Assembly (NCBI RefSeq): GCF_000003815.2
Contig: NC_049979.1
Coordinates: 7,583,105 to 7,647,104 of the forward strand
Direction of reading: 5' to 3'
DNA length: 64,000 bases
From: Branchiostoma floridae
Taxonomy: Eukaryota; Chordata; Leptocardii; Amphioxiformes; Branchiostomatidae
Made by a program: the position numbers and the translations under genes. The first letter of the stretch is position 1, and each line of letters begins with the position of its first letter. A model generated the notes under the pieces. It searched no databases. It was not told the DNA's origin and was given only the letters and a program-made list of their open reading frames with translations. This document shows, piece after piece, positions 63,701-64,000 of the stretch.

Positions 63701-64000
63701 TCCAGATGTGTGCAAGATGTCGGAAGCTTGAGGAAAGAATCTTCTCTACTAGTATATACAGTATTATTACTTATAATTTGTATATGACTGTGTAAAATTT
63801 TTTTGTATCTAGATAATTTGTAACATTTGTAAATTGGATGTAATTCAGTGCAGAAAGAACTCTGACACTGTGATCTCTCAATAAATACCATCTATCTATC
63901 TATCTATCATACCCACCATGTTCAGTCTGGAAGCAGGAGTTGTTCCTCAGTAGGATGTCTATAAGGGCCAGACCCATCTCTGTGGAATGTAGACCAATCT
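540..64000 (-). CDS. BIRC6: BIRC6 (Apollon/BRUCE), C-terminal ~1600 residues, 24-25 exons, 5'-partial
   Basis: Giant inhibitor-of-apoptosis protein that acts as a combined E2/E3 ubiquitin enzyme. In the known family it ubiquitinates caspases, SMAC/DIABLO, HTRA2 and LC3, so it restrains apoptosis and autophagy. Only the 3' part is here: exons A (63917-64000) to X (540-965), joined below. Every junction has GT/AG sites, and the phases agree through the whole chain, giving about 1600 codons and a TGA at 540-542. The N-terminal BIR domain is not in the window. Residues 1 to about 1150 of this piece are helical-solenoid and charged-linker sequence. The UBC domain lies around residues 1200-1420, with its active-site Cys near residue 1327. 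The C-terminus is a lineage-specific S/T/E/Q-rich tail. A 44.8 kb intron, hosting another gene, separates exons O and P. No frameshift or premature stop was found. Identity is secure; the UBC core is nearly identical to the vertebrate protein as I remember it. Confidence 0.96.
579..722 (-). repeat. 24-nt coding minisatellite (six octapeptide units)
   Basis: Six in-frame 24-nt units inside BIRC6 exon X coding (G/E/S)Q(S/T)xxxT(D/E). The units have diverged at several positions, so this is not a fresh expansion. On the plus strand the same bases read as a run of Val/Leu/Cys-rich units, a shadow. Confidence 0.9.
1005..1317. repeat. Two-copy ~155-bp tandem duplication in the last BIRC6 intron
   Basis: TCTGTAATTGTTTCAACAG, then GATGACAAAACCTAA and later GAGTGCACACAAATACATTG, occur at about 1006-1156 and again at 1158-1317 (offsets 152-162). 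The copies differ by substitutions and small indels. It lies between exon X (ends 965) and the (CA)n tract at 1313. Confidence 0.85.
1313..1340. repeat. (CA)n microsatellite
   Basis: Uninterrupted CA dinucleotide tract of about 14 units in the intron just downstream (in gene direction) of BIRC6 exon W. Confidence 0.97.
1373..1507 (-). CDS. BIRC6: BIRC6 exon W
   Basis: Acceptor CTCTCCTCCAG, donor CTCAGG|GTTAGT; 135 nt, 45 codons, phase 0. It encodes [20 protein letters not shown] then [20 protein letters not shown] and AAALR. Conserved helical extension after the UBC fold (HFxLKRVExxxQCEEWIxDI, [16 protein letters not shown]). A (CA)n microsatellite sits about 30 bases into the next intron. 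Confidence 0.97.
1508..2041. repeat. Intron W/V containing a dispersed-repeat fragment
   Basis: About 1690-1915 carries GAGGCTGCTTGGGAAATTCC, then GTGTGGTGGGTTCTTTTAAG, then GGTATGGCTCTCCTCAAACA. This looks like a type of dispersed repeat seen in marine invertebrate genomes (from memory). No coding capacity; the remainder of the intron is unremarkable. Confidence 0.45.
2042..2230 (-). CDS. BIRC6: BIRC6 exon V: UBC domain C-terminal helices
   Basis: Acceptor CCCCCCTCCACAG, donor AAGGAT|GTGAGT; 189 nt, 63 codons, phase 0. It encodes [20 protein letters not shown], then [20 protein letters not shown], then [20 protein letters not shown] and FKD. It is nearly identical to vertebrate BIRC6 as I recall it. 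ERSRGTPSG and [18 protein letters not shown] are signature stretches. An overrunning ORF (to QHLPQEN) ignores the donor. Confidence 0.98.
2231..2919. other. BIRC6 intron V/U
   Basis: AT-rich non-coding sequence. I see no gene, no long repeat and no RNA gene here. Confidence 0.7.
2920..2997 (-). CDS. BIRC6: BIRC6 exon U: UBC active-site exon
   Basis: Acceptor TGATGTTACAG, donor CTACAG|GTGAAC; 78 nt, 26 codons, phase 0. It encodes [17 protein letters not shown] then NSQTSSFLQ. The Cys codon at 2992-2994 is the expected thioester-forming residue (VCLSxLNTW, eight residues after NPN). The residue is intact, so the enzyme should be catalytically competent. Too short to stand out as an open reading frame. 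Confidence 0.97.
3437..3598 (-). CDS. BIRC6: BIRC6 exon T: UBC domain core
   Basis: Acceptor GTTTGCTCCAG, donor GGCAAG|GTAAGT; 162 nt, 54 codons, phase 0. It encodes [20 protein letters not shown], then [20 protein letters not shown] and [14 protein letters not shown]. This is the E2 beta-sheet. GPxDTPYxxGxFxFDxxFPxxYPxxPP-type residues are clear, and FNPN replaces the usual HPN motif, as is normal for BIRC6. Confidence 0.98.
3690..3800 (+). mobile_element. LINE-like 3' tail ending in (ATC)n
   Basis: GGGCTGCCTACAGGGGATTG ... TTGATTAAATAAACC followed by (CAT)n/(ATC)n. An AATAAA-type end followed by a short microsatellite is typical of CR1/L2-like LINE 3' ends. Only the tail is present, in intron T/S, antisense to BIRC6. 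Confidence 0.45.
4340..4365. mobile_element. Terminal fragment of a CAGGGCTCGAAATAC-type MITE
   Basis: AAAGTATTTCGAGCCCTG matches the right end of the elements at 40494-40815 and 41845-42186. The rest of the element is missing or degraded. Confidence 0.5.
4507..4703. mobile_element. ~197-bp MITE with 12-bp terminal inverted repeats
   Basis: The ends ATACGAGCGATC (4507-4518) and GATCGCTCGTAT (4692-4703) are perfect inverted repeats. There is no ORF inside. The right end meets the start of the 60-bp tandem duplication at the BIRC6 exon S donor. Target-site duplication is not clear (TA or ATA possible). Confidence 0.6.
4701..4820. repeat. 60-bp tandem duplication across the exon S donor site
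   Basis: 4701-4760 and 4761-4820 are near-identical (about four differences), each with GCCTACAGTATAA and CAACAGTCACCTTCATGA. The second copy contains the last 8 bases of BIRC6 exon S and its GT donor (4811-4812). The first copy repeats this as a decoy donor 60 nt further into the intron. Confidence 0.95.
4813..5030 (-). CDS. BIRC6: BIRC6 exon S: start of the UBC (E2) domain
   Basis: Acceptor CACCATGCAG, donor ATGAAG|GTGACT; 218 nt, phase 1 in and phase 0 out. It encodes [20 protein letters not shown], then [20 protein letters not shown], then [20 protein letters not shown] and [12 protein letters not shown]. The [19 protein letters not shown] helix and VFVRCDExRLDIMK strand begin the ubiquitin-conjugating fold. 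The donor lies inside a 60-bp tandem duplication; use of the distal copy would append VTVGPI and a stop. Confidence 0.97.
5031..6118. other. BIRC6 intron S/R
   Basis: Non-coding, AT-rich, with a short TACTACTACTATACTACTAC stretch near 6025. No gene or complete mobile element is seen. Confidence 0.7.
6119..6220 (-). CDS. BIRC6: BIRC6 exon R
   Basis: Acceptor CCTGTCCAG, donor CAGTTTG|GTGAGT; 102 nt, phase 1 in and out. It encodes [16 protein letters not shown] then [18 protein letters not shown]. The end KYMxIMKxLQF matches the family just before the E2 domain; the beginning diverges from vertebrates as I recall them. Confidence 0.92.
6262..6400 (+). mobile_element. Dispersed repeat (TAGTTACTCAAGCAACT family), copy 1
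   Basis: Begins CCAAAAAGTAGTTACTCAAG and continues with TCTTTCATCAGTGACACT, GAAGAGATCTTG and CTGTGAATTGATATG. The same order of motifs occurs at 51243-51402, and the first 20 bases flank the assembly gap at 53546. Non-coding; class unknown. Confidence 0.7.
6690..6832 (-). CDS. BIRC6: BIRC6 exon Q
   Basis: Acceptor TACTGATGCAG, donor CTCAAAG|GTAAGTC; 143 nt, phase 2 in and phase 1 out. It encodes [20 protein letters not shown], then [20 protein letters not shown] and QLLAQLK. GLxLLxPDIQxTA is the conserved motif upstream of the UBC region; the start is a Lys/Asp-rich loop. Confidence 0.93.
7057..7118 (-). mobile_element. SINE 3' fragment
   Basis: AATGACACAACTCATTACAG followed by GGCAGCTTGCGCTG matches the tail part of the SINE at 20588-20635. 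No tRNA-like head is present, so it is truncated at its 5' end or is the matching end of a partner LINE. Confidence 0.5.
7434..7647 (-). CDS. BIRC6: BIRC6 exon P, after the 44.8 kb intron
   Basis: Acceptor ATTTCCTCCGCAG, donor CTCAG|GTAAGG; 214 nt, phase 1 in and phase 2 out. It encodes [20 protein letters not shown], then [20 protein letters not shown], an acidic loop, and [18 protein letters not shown]. The first 55 nt with the acceptor are repeated twice more upstream in a 159-bp tandem array (7752-8010). Only the gene-proximal copy continues into a full exon, so 7647 is the start. Confidence 0.96.
7593..8010. repeat. 159-bp tandem array, three copies, carrying the exon P acceptor
   Basis: Units start CGCAGCAGCTCCAACACTG at 7593, 7752 and 7911 (period 159). 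Each has the first 55 nt of BIRC6 exon P, its acceptor and about 100 bp of intron. Copies 1 and 2 are almost identical over more than 150 bp; copy 3 has diverged and stops near 8010. Decoy acceptors would start at 7806 and 7965, and reading on from them meets a stop (RVLSV then TAA). Confidence 0.96.
8011..11167. other. Intronic sequence, no gene
   Basis: At 8030-8120 CTCCTGAAGAAGGTCGACGG...GAAAATTCGAGGTGAGAATAA resembles a widespread repeat end often seen with Penelope-like elements (weak). Short ORFs near 10265-10788 have no recognisable domain. Otherwise AT-rich sequence with nothing I can name. Confidence 0.55.
11168..12072. mobile_element. 905-bp non-autonomous pogo/Tc1-like DNA transposon
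   Basis: Left end CAGTCAAACCTGTATTAGCG and right end ATAGACAGGTTTGACTG are inverted repeats flanked on both sides by TA (11166-11167, 12073-12074). The TA duplication is typical of the Tc1/mariner/pogo group. The outer 100 bp on each side repeat GCGGCCACC / AGTGGCCAC units. No transposase ORF, so it must depend on another element. Confidence 0.85.
12075..15752. other. Intronic sequence, no gene; includes upstream region of the nested gene
   Basis: A short direct duplication, TTACATACTGTGTACGCAAT, occurs at about 13465 and 13520. No convincing ORF. 15600-15752 is more GC-rich, and TGCATGCACAG near 15730 could be an acceptor if the nested gene has a further upstream 5' UTR exon. No TATA box was identified. 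Confidence 0.5.
15753..15871 (+). CDS. Nested gene, exon 1
   Basis: ATG at 15753 (preceded in frame by TAA at 15744); second in-frame ATG at 15801. Donor CGCAG|GTGAGT is strong. 39 codons plus two bases (phase 2), matching exon 2. The aromatic/acidic run [17 protein letters not shown] is unusual. The second ATG also follows a purine-containing context and may be the real start. Confidence 0.65.
15753..38097 (+). CDS. Nested gene: small single-pass (tail-anchored) membrane protein, two exons
   Basis: Joined 15753-15871 and 37917-38097; 99 residues, not a family I recognise. Exon 1: [16 protein letters not shown] then [18 protein letters not shown] and a basic end (RPRPR). Exon 2: [18 protein letters not shown], basic [10 protein letters not shown], then a hydrophobic segment about residues 72-94 ([13 protein letters not shown]... 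to VVYLW) and a five-residue end TTMYS. One C-terminal membrane helix behind a basic stretch suggests tail anchoring with a cytosolic N-terminus (inferred). An in-frame TAA lies 9 bases before the first ATG. Met45 in exon 2 has a strong context (GTGATGG), so a 55-residue product from exon 2 alone is possible. The intron is 22 kb; further symmetric exons cannot be excluded. The gene lies antisense within the BIRC6 intron. Confidence 0.68.
15872..20560. other. Intronic sequence, no gene
   Basis: Several plus- and minus-strand ORFs of 60-140 codons (for example minus 18937-19356) lack recognisable domains. GATGATGATAATGATAG near 17145, after AATAAA, may be a LINE tail. Nothing else can be supported. 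Confidence 0.55.
20561..20967 (-). mobile_element. tRNA-derived SINE, minus orientation
   Basis: The 5' head at 20967 reads GGGACCGCGTGGCACGATCG, with a box A-like TGGCACGATCGGG (20946-20958) and a box B-like GGGTTCAAATCC (20904-20915). The central part contains GGGAAAGGCACTTTACACGA and CCTAACTCAGGTGTAAATGA. The 3' end is an A-rich AAATAAATAAAAT tail at 20561-20587. Total about 407 bp. It is the best-preserved SINE here; a second fragment lies at 7057-7118. Confidence 0.85.
21043..22238. mobile_element. Element with ~150-bp inverted repeats (1.2 kb)
   Basis: Left arm 21043-21207 and right arm 22089-22238 are inverted copies (GTAGAATTAGCTTTCAAAGT; GTTTTAGGGTCATGAATTTT; TATCAGTTTTGACACAAAAC; GACTCAATTGCAGATCACA). 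A roughly 25-bp block differs between the arms. The 880-bp interior has no transposase. Probably a foldback or non-autonomous DNA element; the true ends and target duplication are unclear. Confidence 0.75.
22239..25010. other. Intronic sequence, no gene
   Basis: 23320-23470 is GC-richer than its surroundings (AAATCGCCAGCGCCTGGCAG) but not clearly coding. No mobile element was recognised. Confidence 0.55.
25011..25349. mobile_element. 339-bp CAGG-end MITE with ACTACGCTAAAAT iterons
   Basis: The ends CAGGGTTCTAC and CTAGAAGCCTG are inverted repeats. A perfect 5-bp target duplication AGTAT flanks the element (25006-25010, 25350-25354). Inside the left end is a 31-bp palindrome (25036-25066, 15-bp arms around one G) made of ATTTTAGCGTAGTGG / CCACTACGCTAAAAT, then two further direct copies, and one copy near the right end. 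No ORF. Confidence 0.85.
25350..30279. other. Intronic sequence, no gene
   Basis: Short ORFs only, none with a recognisable domain. The last 150 bases, before 30280, are the GC-richer candidate promoter/5' UTR of the alternative first exon. Confidence 0.55.
30280..30314 (+). CDS. Candidate alternative first exon of the nested gene
   Basis: ATG at 30280 opens [11 protein letters not shown] and two bases (AG) before the donor GCAG|GTACGT, the same phase 2 as exon 1, so it could splice to exon 2 to give an alternative N-terminus. The upstream 150 bp is relatively GC-rich (GGCGGCGGCCAACTCGAGCG, CGGGTGTGGCC), as expected of a promoter or 5' UTR. It is a phase and splice-site match only. Confidence 0.35.
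30315..37708. other. Intronic sequence, no gene
   Basis: 31340-31700 is a complex, non-repetitive stretch with many TAAT-, CACGGG- and TGATGACG-type words and no ORF; a regulatory role is possible but unproven. Everything else is AT-rich with scattered 60-140 codon ORFs lacking domains. Confidence 0.5.
37709..37809 (+). repeat. 50-bp tandem duplication upstream of nested-gene exon 2
   Basis: CATAAGGATCAAGGTTGACT and CAGTGCATTTACTGTGAAGC occur at 37709-37758 and again at 37759-37809, nearly identical. It directly precedes the acceptor duplication. Confidence 0.93.
37813..37916 (+). repeat. 48/52-bp tandem duplication carrying the nested gene's acceptor
   Basis: Units 37813-37860 and 37861-37912 each read ACAGG(G/A)CTATGGAGAGGC, CTGACTGTT and TCTCTCTGTCC; ACAG then follows again at the real exon. 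This gives a decoy acceptor with exon start at 37865, 52 nt upstream, which would shift the frame to an early stop. Confidence 0.93.
37917..38097 (+). CDS. Nested gene, exon 2 (membrane helix and stop)
   Basis: Acceptor TCTCTCTGTCCACAG|GAAGTACC with a long pyrimidine tract; stop TAG at 38095-38097. One base completes the split Arg codon, then 59 codons and the stop. It contains the basic stretch and the 23-residue hydrophobic helix. The upstream 100 bp is a tandem duplication that repeats the acceptor (decoy at 37865). Confidence 0.75.
38098..40493 (+). other. 3' UTR of the nested gene and intronic sequence
   Basis: A 140-codon plus ORF at 38171-38593 lies after the TAG and has no recognisable domain; probably 3' UTR. 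No obvious AATAAA within the first 500 bases; one plus AATAAA lies near 39643. No other gene is seen. Confidence 0.45.
40494..40815. mobile_element. 322-bp CAGG-end MITE with ACCTGCAC iterons, copy 1
   Basis: The ends CAGGGCTCGAAATAC and GTATTTTGAGACCTG are inverted repeats; 5-bp target duplication ATCAC on both sides (40489-40493, 40816-40820). Iterons: a palindrome TACCTGCAC-TG-GTGCAGGTA near 40520, direct copies near 40551 and 40571, and further copies in both orientations at 40733-40798. No ORF. Confidence 0.87.
41845..42186. mobile_element. 342-bp CAGG-end MITE with ACCTGCAC iterons, copy 2
   Basis: Same family as 40494-40815: CAGGGCTCAAAATAC at the left and GGTATTTCGAGCCCTG at the right, 5-bp target duplication GCTGT on both sides (41840-41844, 42187-42191). 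It has the same iteron layout but a small interior insertion (ATAAGACATATAATATATAA). Confidence 0.88.
42543..42720. mobile_element. 178-bp MITE with CAGTAGAAGCCA ends
   Basis: Left CAGTAGAAGCCATTTAATTA and right CAATTAACTGGCTTCTACTG are inverted repeats with a TA at the right flank (left flank CA). Likely a non-autonomous Tc1/pogo-type element; no ORF. Confidence 0.75.
43034..43140. repeat. ~50-bp imperfect tandem duplication
   Basis: GCAAAGAGGATGAAA, later GTTTGGATA(C/G) and GTAC(CA/AT), occur twice with indels. Intronic, no nearby exon. Confidence 0.6.
44887..45071. mobile_element. 185-bp palindromic MITE
   Basis: CATAATTCCACC opens and GGTGGAATTATG closes the element. Inner arms CTTCTCAAGATTGTCTTCAA / TTCAAGACAATCTTGGGAAG and TAAATATC / GATATTTA are also complementary, so most of the 185 bp folds on itself. 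No ORF. Confidence 0.75.
45072..51242. other. Intronic sequence, no gene
   Basis: 48503-48592 holds a diverged end (CAGTGAAACTTGTATAAGCG) related to the 905-bp transposon. 49745-49985 is rich in GTCGGGA-like words bounded by GGCTCCCGAC and GATCGGAGC and may be another iteron-type element. A 137-codon plus ORF at 50520-50933 has no recognisable domain. No gene is supported. Confidence 0.5.
51243..51402 (+). mobile_element. Dispersed repeat (TAGTTACTCAAGCAACT family), copy 2
   Basis: GATGCCAAAAAGCAATTACT...CAAGCAATTGGATATG, then TCTTCCATCAGTGGCACT, AAAGAGATCTGG and CTATGAATTGATAGG, in the same order as at 6262-6400. Longer and apparently more complete than copy 1. Confidence 0.72.
52491..52665 (-). 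CDS. BIRC6: BIRC6 exon O, before the 44.8 kb intron
   Basis: Acceptor CAATGCTCCAG, donor GACTCAG|GTAGG; 175 nt, phase 0 in and phase 1 out. It encodes [11 protein letters not shown], an acidic variable loop (EEDGEEGG), then [20 protein letters not shown] and SSYLRNDS. The last residues join exon P to give [21 protein letters not shown], the continuous conserved BIRC6 sequence, which proves that the exons on the two sides of the giant intron belong to one gene. Confidence 0.97.
52718..53138. mobile_element. 421-bp hAT-type MITE with CAGGTCC iterons
   Basis: Left end AGGGGTGGGTACCGGTAC, right end GTACCGGTAC...CAAGCCCTAG, with a perfect 8-bp target duplication TAATGTGT (52710-52717, 53139-53146), the hAT signature. 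52744-52808 repeats CAGGTCCAGGTCCGG in direct and inverted order. It fills most of the BIRC6 exon N/O intron. No ORF. Confidence 0.88.
53150..53277 (+). mobile_element. Retroelement 3' tail with (CAAA)n, abutting exon N
   Basis: CCAAATGGAGCACTATGTTT...GAGTCTAAATAAAGGTACAAA then about five CAAA units, ending exactly at the exon N donor. Looks like a LINE 3' end inserted antisense to BIRC6; the coding part is absent. Confidence 0.55.
53278..53451 (-). CDS. BIRC6: BIRC6 exon N
   Basis: Acceptor TTTTGTTGTAG, donor CTACAG|GTTTG; 174 nt, 58 codons, phase 0 in and out. It encodes an acidic start ([17 protein letters not shown]), then [20 protein letters not shown] and [33 protein letters not shown]...[24 protein letters not shown] is diagnostic for BIRC6. 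The donor abuts a (CAAA)n retroelement tail, so intron positions +2 to +20 are repeat-derived. Confidence 0.97.
53546..53645. other. Assembly gap (100 N)
   Basis: Exactly 100 unknown bases in the exon N/M intron. The flanks TACTCAAGCAACTGGATA (left) and GTTGCTTGAGTAACTACTTT (right) are inverted copies of the dispersed repeat seen at 6262 and 51243, so the gap probably lies inside an inverted pair of these repeats. Confidence 0.95.
54689..54714. repeat. (CA)n microsatellite
   Basis: About 13 CA units, 100 bases downstream (gene direction) of BIRC6 exon M. Confidence 0.95.
54814..54867 (-). CDS. BIRC6: BIRC6 exon M (54 nt)
   Basis: Acceptor CCTAACCCAG, donor GGCAAG|GTGTGG; 18 codons [18 protein letters not shown], phase 0 in and out. 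Polar, low-complexity linker between exons L and N. Support is the perfect phase fit and good splice sites rather than residue conservation. It could be alternatively spliced, since skipping keeps the frame. Confidence 0.78.
55286..55503 (-). CDS. BIRC6: BIRC6 exon L
   Basis: Acceptor CCCCTTTTCTAG, donor CCTGAG|GTAATG; 218 nt, phase 1 in and phase 0 out. It encodes [20 protein letters not shown], then [20 protein letters not shown], then [20 protein letters not shown] and [12 protein letters not shown]. Highly conserved-looking helical repeat sequence without gaps. Confidence 0.95.
55860..56076 (-). CDS. BIRC6: BIRC6 exon K
   Basis: Acceptor TGTTTCTACAG, donor GATGGAG|GTAAGC; 217 nt, phase 0 in and phase 1 out. 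It encodes [20 protein letters not shown], an Ala/Pro-rich linker, then [20 protein letters not shown] and [18 protein letters not shown]. The [24 protein letters not shown] segment (split here only in description) is a hallmark BIRC6 helix. The Pro/Ala linker is probably disordered. Confidence 0.95.
56576..56683 (-). CDS. BIRC6: BIRC6 exon J
   Basis: Acceptor GCTACTTTAG, donor TATGAG|GTTAGT; 108 nt, 36 codons, phase 0 in and out. It encodes [20 protein letters not shown] then [16 protein letters not shown]. The motif EWVxVxxxGxxxYE is conserved in the family and probably forms a small beta unit. No long minus-strand ORF marks it, because it is short. Confidence 0.9.
57038..57360. repeat. Diverged ~101-bp tandem duplication across the exon I donor, split by an insertion
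   Basis: GATGTAACAGTTCCTCACCTG...GGGTACAGCAGAG at the exon I donor recurs as GATGTAACAGTCCCTCCCCC...GGGTACAGCAGATA at 57208-57256. CCATACAACAATATGGCACC occurs at about 57046 and 57272. Between the two outer pieces, 57075-57205 (TTTATTTATTCATGAGAAGC...) looks like an inserted element. The duplicated donor has lost its GT. Confidence 0.8.
57324..57511 (-). CDS. BIRC6: BIRC6 exon I
   Basis: Acceptor CTCTCCTTGCAG, donor GACAG|GTGAGG; 188 nt, phase 1 in and phase 0 out. It encodes [20 protein letters not shown], then [20 protein letters not shown], then [18 protein letters not shown] and ITRQ. The [17 protein letters not shown] stretch is a typical conserved BIRC6 helix pair. A degraded copy of its donor region lies about 100 bases into the intron (57208-57256). 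Confidence 0.94.
57512..59325. other. BIRC6 introns around the candidate micro-exon
   Basis: Apart from 58353-58367 no exon-like sequence; other ORFs are short and lack conserved residues. No mobile element was recognised. Confidence 0.6.
58353..58367 (-). CDS. BIRC6: BIRC6 candidate 15-nt micro-exon (DSEPE)
   Basis: Between exons H and I the minus strand shows CATTTTACAG, 15 bases (ACTCAGAACCGGAGG), then GTGAGGG. It fits phase 1 in and phase 1 out exactly and would add five acidic residues (EK-DSEPE-DLNS). Skipping it also keeps the frame (EK-DLNS). The sequence is too short to prove by reading alone. It may be constitutive, alternative or chance. Confidence 0.5.
59326..59490 (-). CDS. BIRC6: BIRC6 exon H
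   Basis: Acceptor CCCTCCCCAG, donor AGAAAG|GTGCG; 165 nt, phase 1 in and out. It encodes [20 protein letters not shown], then [18 protein letters not shown] and a Lys-rich end ([13 protein letters not shown]). The segment [15 protein letters not shown] looks like a conserved helix; the end is a flexible basic linker leading to the micro-exon candidate or directly to exon I. Confidence 0.92.
59920..60084 (-). CDS. BIRC6: BIRC6 exon G (basic/proline linker)
   Basis: Acceptor TTTTCTTTTCTAG, donor GCCAG|GTATAC; 165 nt, phase 1 in and out. It encodes [18 protein letters not shown] then a Pro/Arg stretch ([17 protein letters not shown]), then a structured end [13 protein letters not shown]. The N-terminal half is strongly basic and probably disordered, following the acidic exon F. 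The [11 protein letters not shown] end resumes the conserved fold. Confidence 0.9.
60517..60687 (-). CDS. BIRC6: BIRC6 exon F (charged linker)
   Basis: Starts [20 protein letters not shown], passes through a Lys/Glu-rich stretch ([12 protein letters not shown]) and ends ETVTLAA at donor GCAG|GTCAG. 171 nt, phase 1 in and out. Two acceptors are possible: TTGTTCCCAG (chosen, exon from 60687) and TTTTACAG 24 nt upstream (exon from 60711). The upstream one would insert eight in-frame residues (DAGTFLFP). The chosen site has the better pyrimidine tract. Probably a flexible, surface-exposed linker. Confidence 0.85.
61116..61309 (-). CDS. BIRC6: BIRC6 exon E
   Basis: Acceptor CTCCTCCCAG, donor CTCAG|GTCAG; 194 nt, phase 2 in and phase 1 out. 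It encodes [20 protein letters not shown], then [20 protein letters not shown], then [20 protein letters not shown] and SLVS. The compact beta-strand and turn pattern ([16 protein letters not shown]) contrasts with the helical neighbours and suggests a folded insert in the solenoid. This is inference. Confidence 0.93.
61608..62486 (-). CDS. BIRC6: BIRC6 exon D (largest internal exon here)
   Basis: 879 nt, about 293 codons, phase 2 in and out. It begins [19 protein letters not shown] and ends VISGFTRR at donor CGGAG|GTGAGTG. It contains a Cys-containing segment ([15 protein letters not shown]), an acidic/Ser linker (about residues 50-80, [12 protein letters not shown]), then helical sequence with [16 protein letters not shown] and [19 protein letters not shown]. 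The acceptor used here (AACAG|TTCC, 62487-62488) is the gene-proximal of two identical copies. Reading upstream through the second copy stays open for 17 extra codons. Solenoid region; no enzymatic motif seen. Confidence 0.94.
62472..62600. repeat. 51-bp tandem duplication across the exon D acceptor
   Basis: CACTCGTAGATGGAACTGTT and AGAGAGCAAAAAAACTTCA start at 62472 and again at 62523; a third partial copy starts near 62591. Each of the first two contains the acceptor and the first 15 bases of BIRC6 exon D. Exactly 51 bp, so the extra sequence is in frame and open. Confidence 0.95.
62875..63099 (-). CDS. BIRC6: BIRC6 exon C
   Basis: Acceptor CCACCAG before A-GTA-CAA; donor CTCAG|GTTTG. It encodes [18 protein letters not shown], then a stretch containing [20 protein letters not shown], then [20 protein letters not shown] and QDFL. 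Length 225 nt, phase 2 in and out. Leucine-rich amphipathic helices consistent with the armadillo-like body of BIRC6. The next intron, to exon D, carries the duplicated acceptor described separately. Confidence 0.93.
63415..63520 (-). CDS. BIRC6: BIRC6 exon B
   Basis: Acceptor TTATGTTTCAG followed by AGTCCCC; donor CACAG|GTATG. It translates as [15 protein letters not shown] then [19 protein letters not shown], with an Arg codon split onto exon C (phase 1 in, phase 2 out). The length of 106 nt fits 2 + 34 codons + 2. It matches the BIRC6 segment rich in [20 protein letters not shown]. A solenoid helix; no catalytic residues. Confidence 0.92.
63840..63908 (+). mobile_element. Retroelement 3' tail with (ATCT)n next to the exon A donor
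   Basis: GTGATCTCTCAATAAATACC then five ATCT units, ending about 8 bases from the BIRC6 exon A donor. AATAAA followed by a microsatellite suggests a LINE 3' end antisense to BIRC6. Confidence 0.5.
63917..64000 (-). CDS. BIRC6: BIRC6 exon A (cut by the window edge)
   Basis: Minus-strand frame reads [20 protein letters not shown] and continues to QTEH, ending with one base of a split codon (phase 1). The donor reads G|GTGGGT (63916-63915 as GT). The alternative GT three to four bases further on would break the frame with exon B. The 5' end lies beyond base 64000. The sequence is typical of the alpha-helical solenoid part of BIRC6. The plus-strand flank is an (ATCT)n tail of a likely retroelement only about 10 bases into the intron. 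Confidence 0.88.

Overview
The window is animal genomic DNA. It is intron-rich and dense in small transposons, and it shows no bacterial features. It holds the 3' third of one very large gene on the minus strand, BIRC6 (Apollon/BRUCE), the giant IAP-family E2/E3 ubiquitin enzyme. The protein pieces are easy to recognise (for example [29 protein letters not shown], the UBC core [13 protein letters not shown] and [18 protein letters not shown]). The protein similarity, the tRNA-derived SINE, the many CAGGG-type MITEs and the repeated minisatellite-like duplications across splice junctions all fit an invertebrate deuterostome, most likely a cephalochordate (amphioxus, Branchiostoma). That assignment is an inference.

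Layout. From right to left (gene direction), 63917-52491 carries 15 well-supported coding exons plus one candidate 15-nt micro-exon. A 44.8 kb intron (52490-7648) follows. The last nine coding exons, including the whole UBC domain, lie in 7647-540. Splice phases match at every junction, giving an uninterrupted C-terminal product of about 1600 residues. Position 64000 cuts the gene, so its 5' two thirds lie outside the window. The BIRC6 3' UTR occupies 1-539. A 100-base assembly gap (53546-53645) lies in an intron.

Inside the 44.8 kb intron, on the opposite (plus) strand, is a small two-exon gene that a 60-residue ORF cut-off would miss: 15753-15871 joined to 37917-38097. It encodes a 99-residue single-pass, C-terminally anchored membrane protein. 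A second possible first exon at 30280-30314 has the same splice phase. The rest of the intron is non-coding. It holds a 905-bp TA-flanked pogo/Tc1-like element, three MITEs with CAGG...CCTG ends and perfect 5-bp target duplications built around repeated internal motifs, a SINE with a tRNA-like head, a long inverted-repeat element, a palindromic MITE and other fragments.

The most unusual theme is tandem duplication of splice junctions. At least five junctions (BIRC6 exon D acceptor, exon P acceptor in three copies, exon S donor, exon I donor with a decayed copy, and the nested gene's exon 2 acceptor) lie inside 48-160 bp tandem duplications that make decoy splice sites. One of them is in frame and could add 17 residues. 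BIRC6 here also ends in a long, acidic S/T/Q-rich tail with six octapeptide repeats. Exons are lettered A to X in gene order (A at 64000, X at 540).
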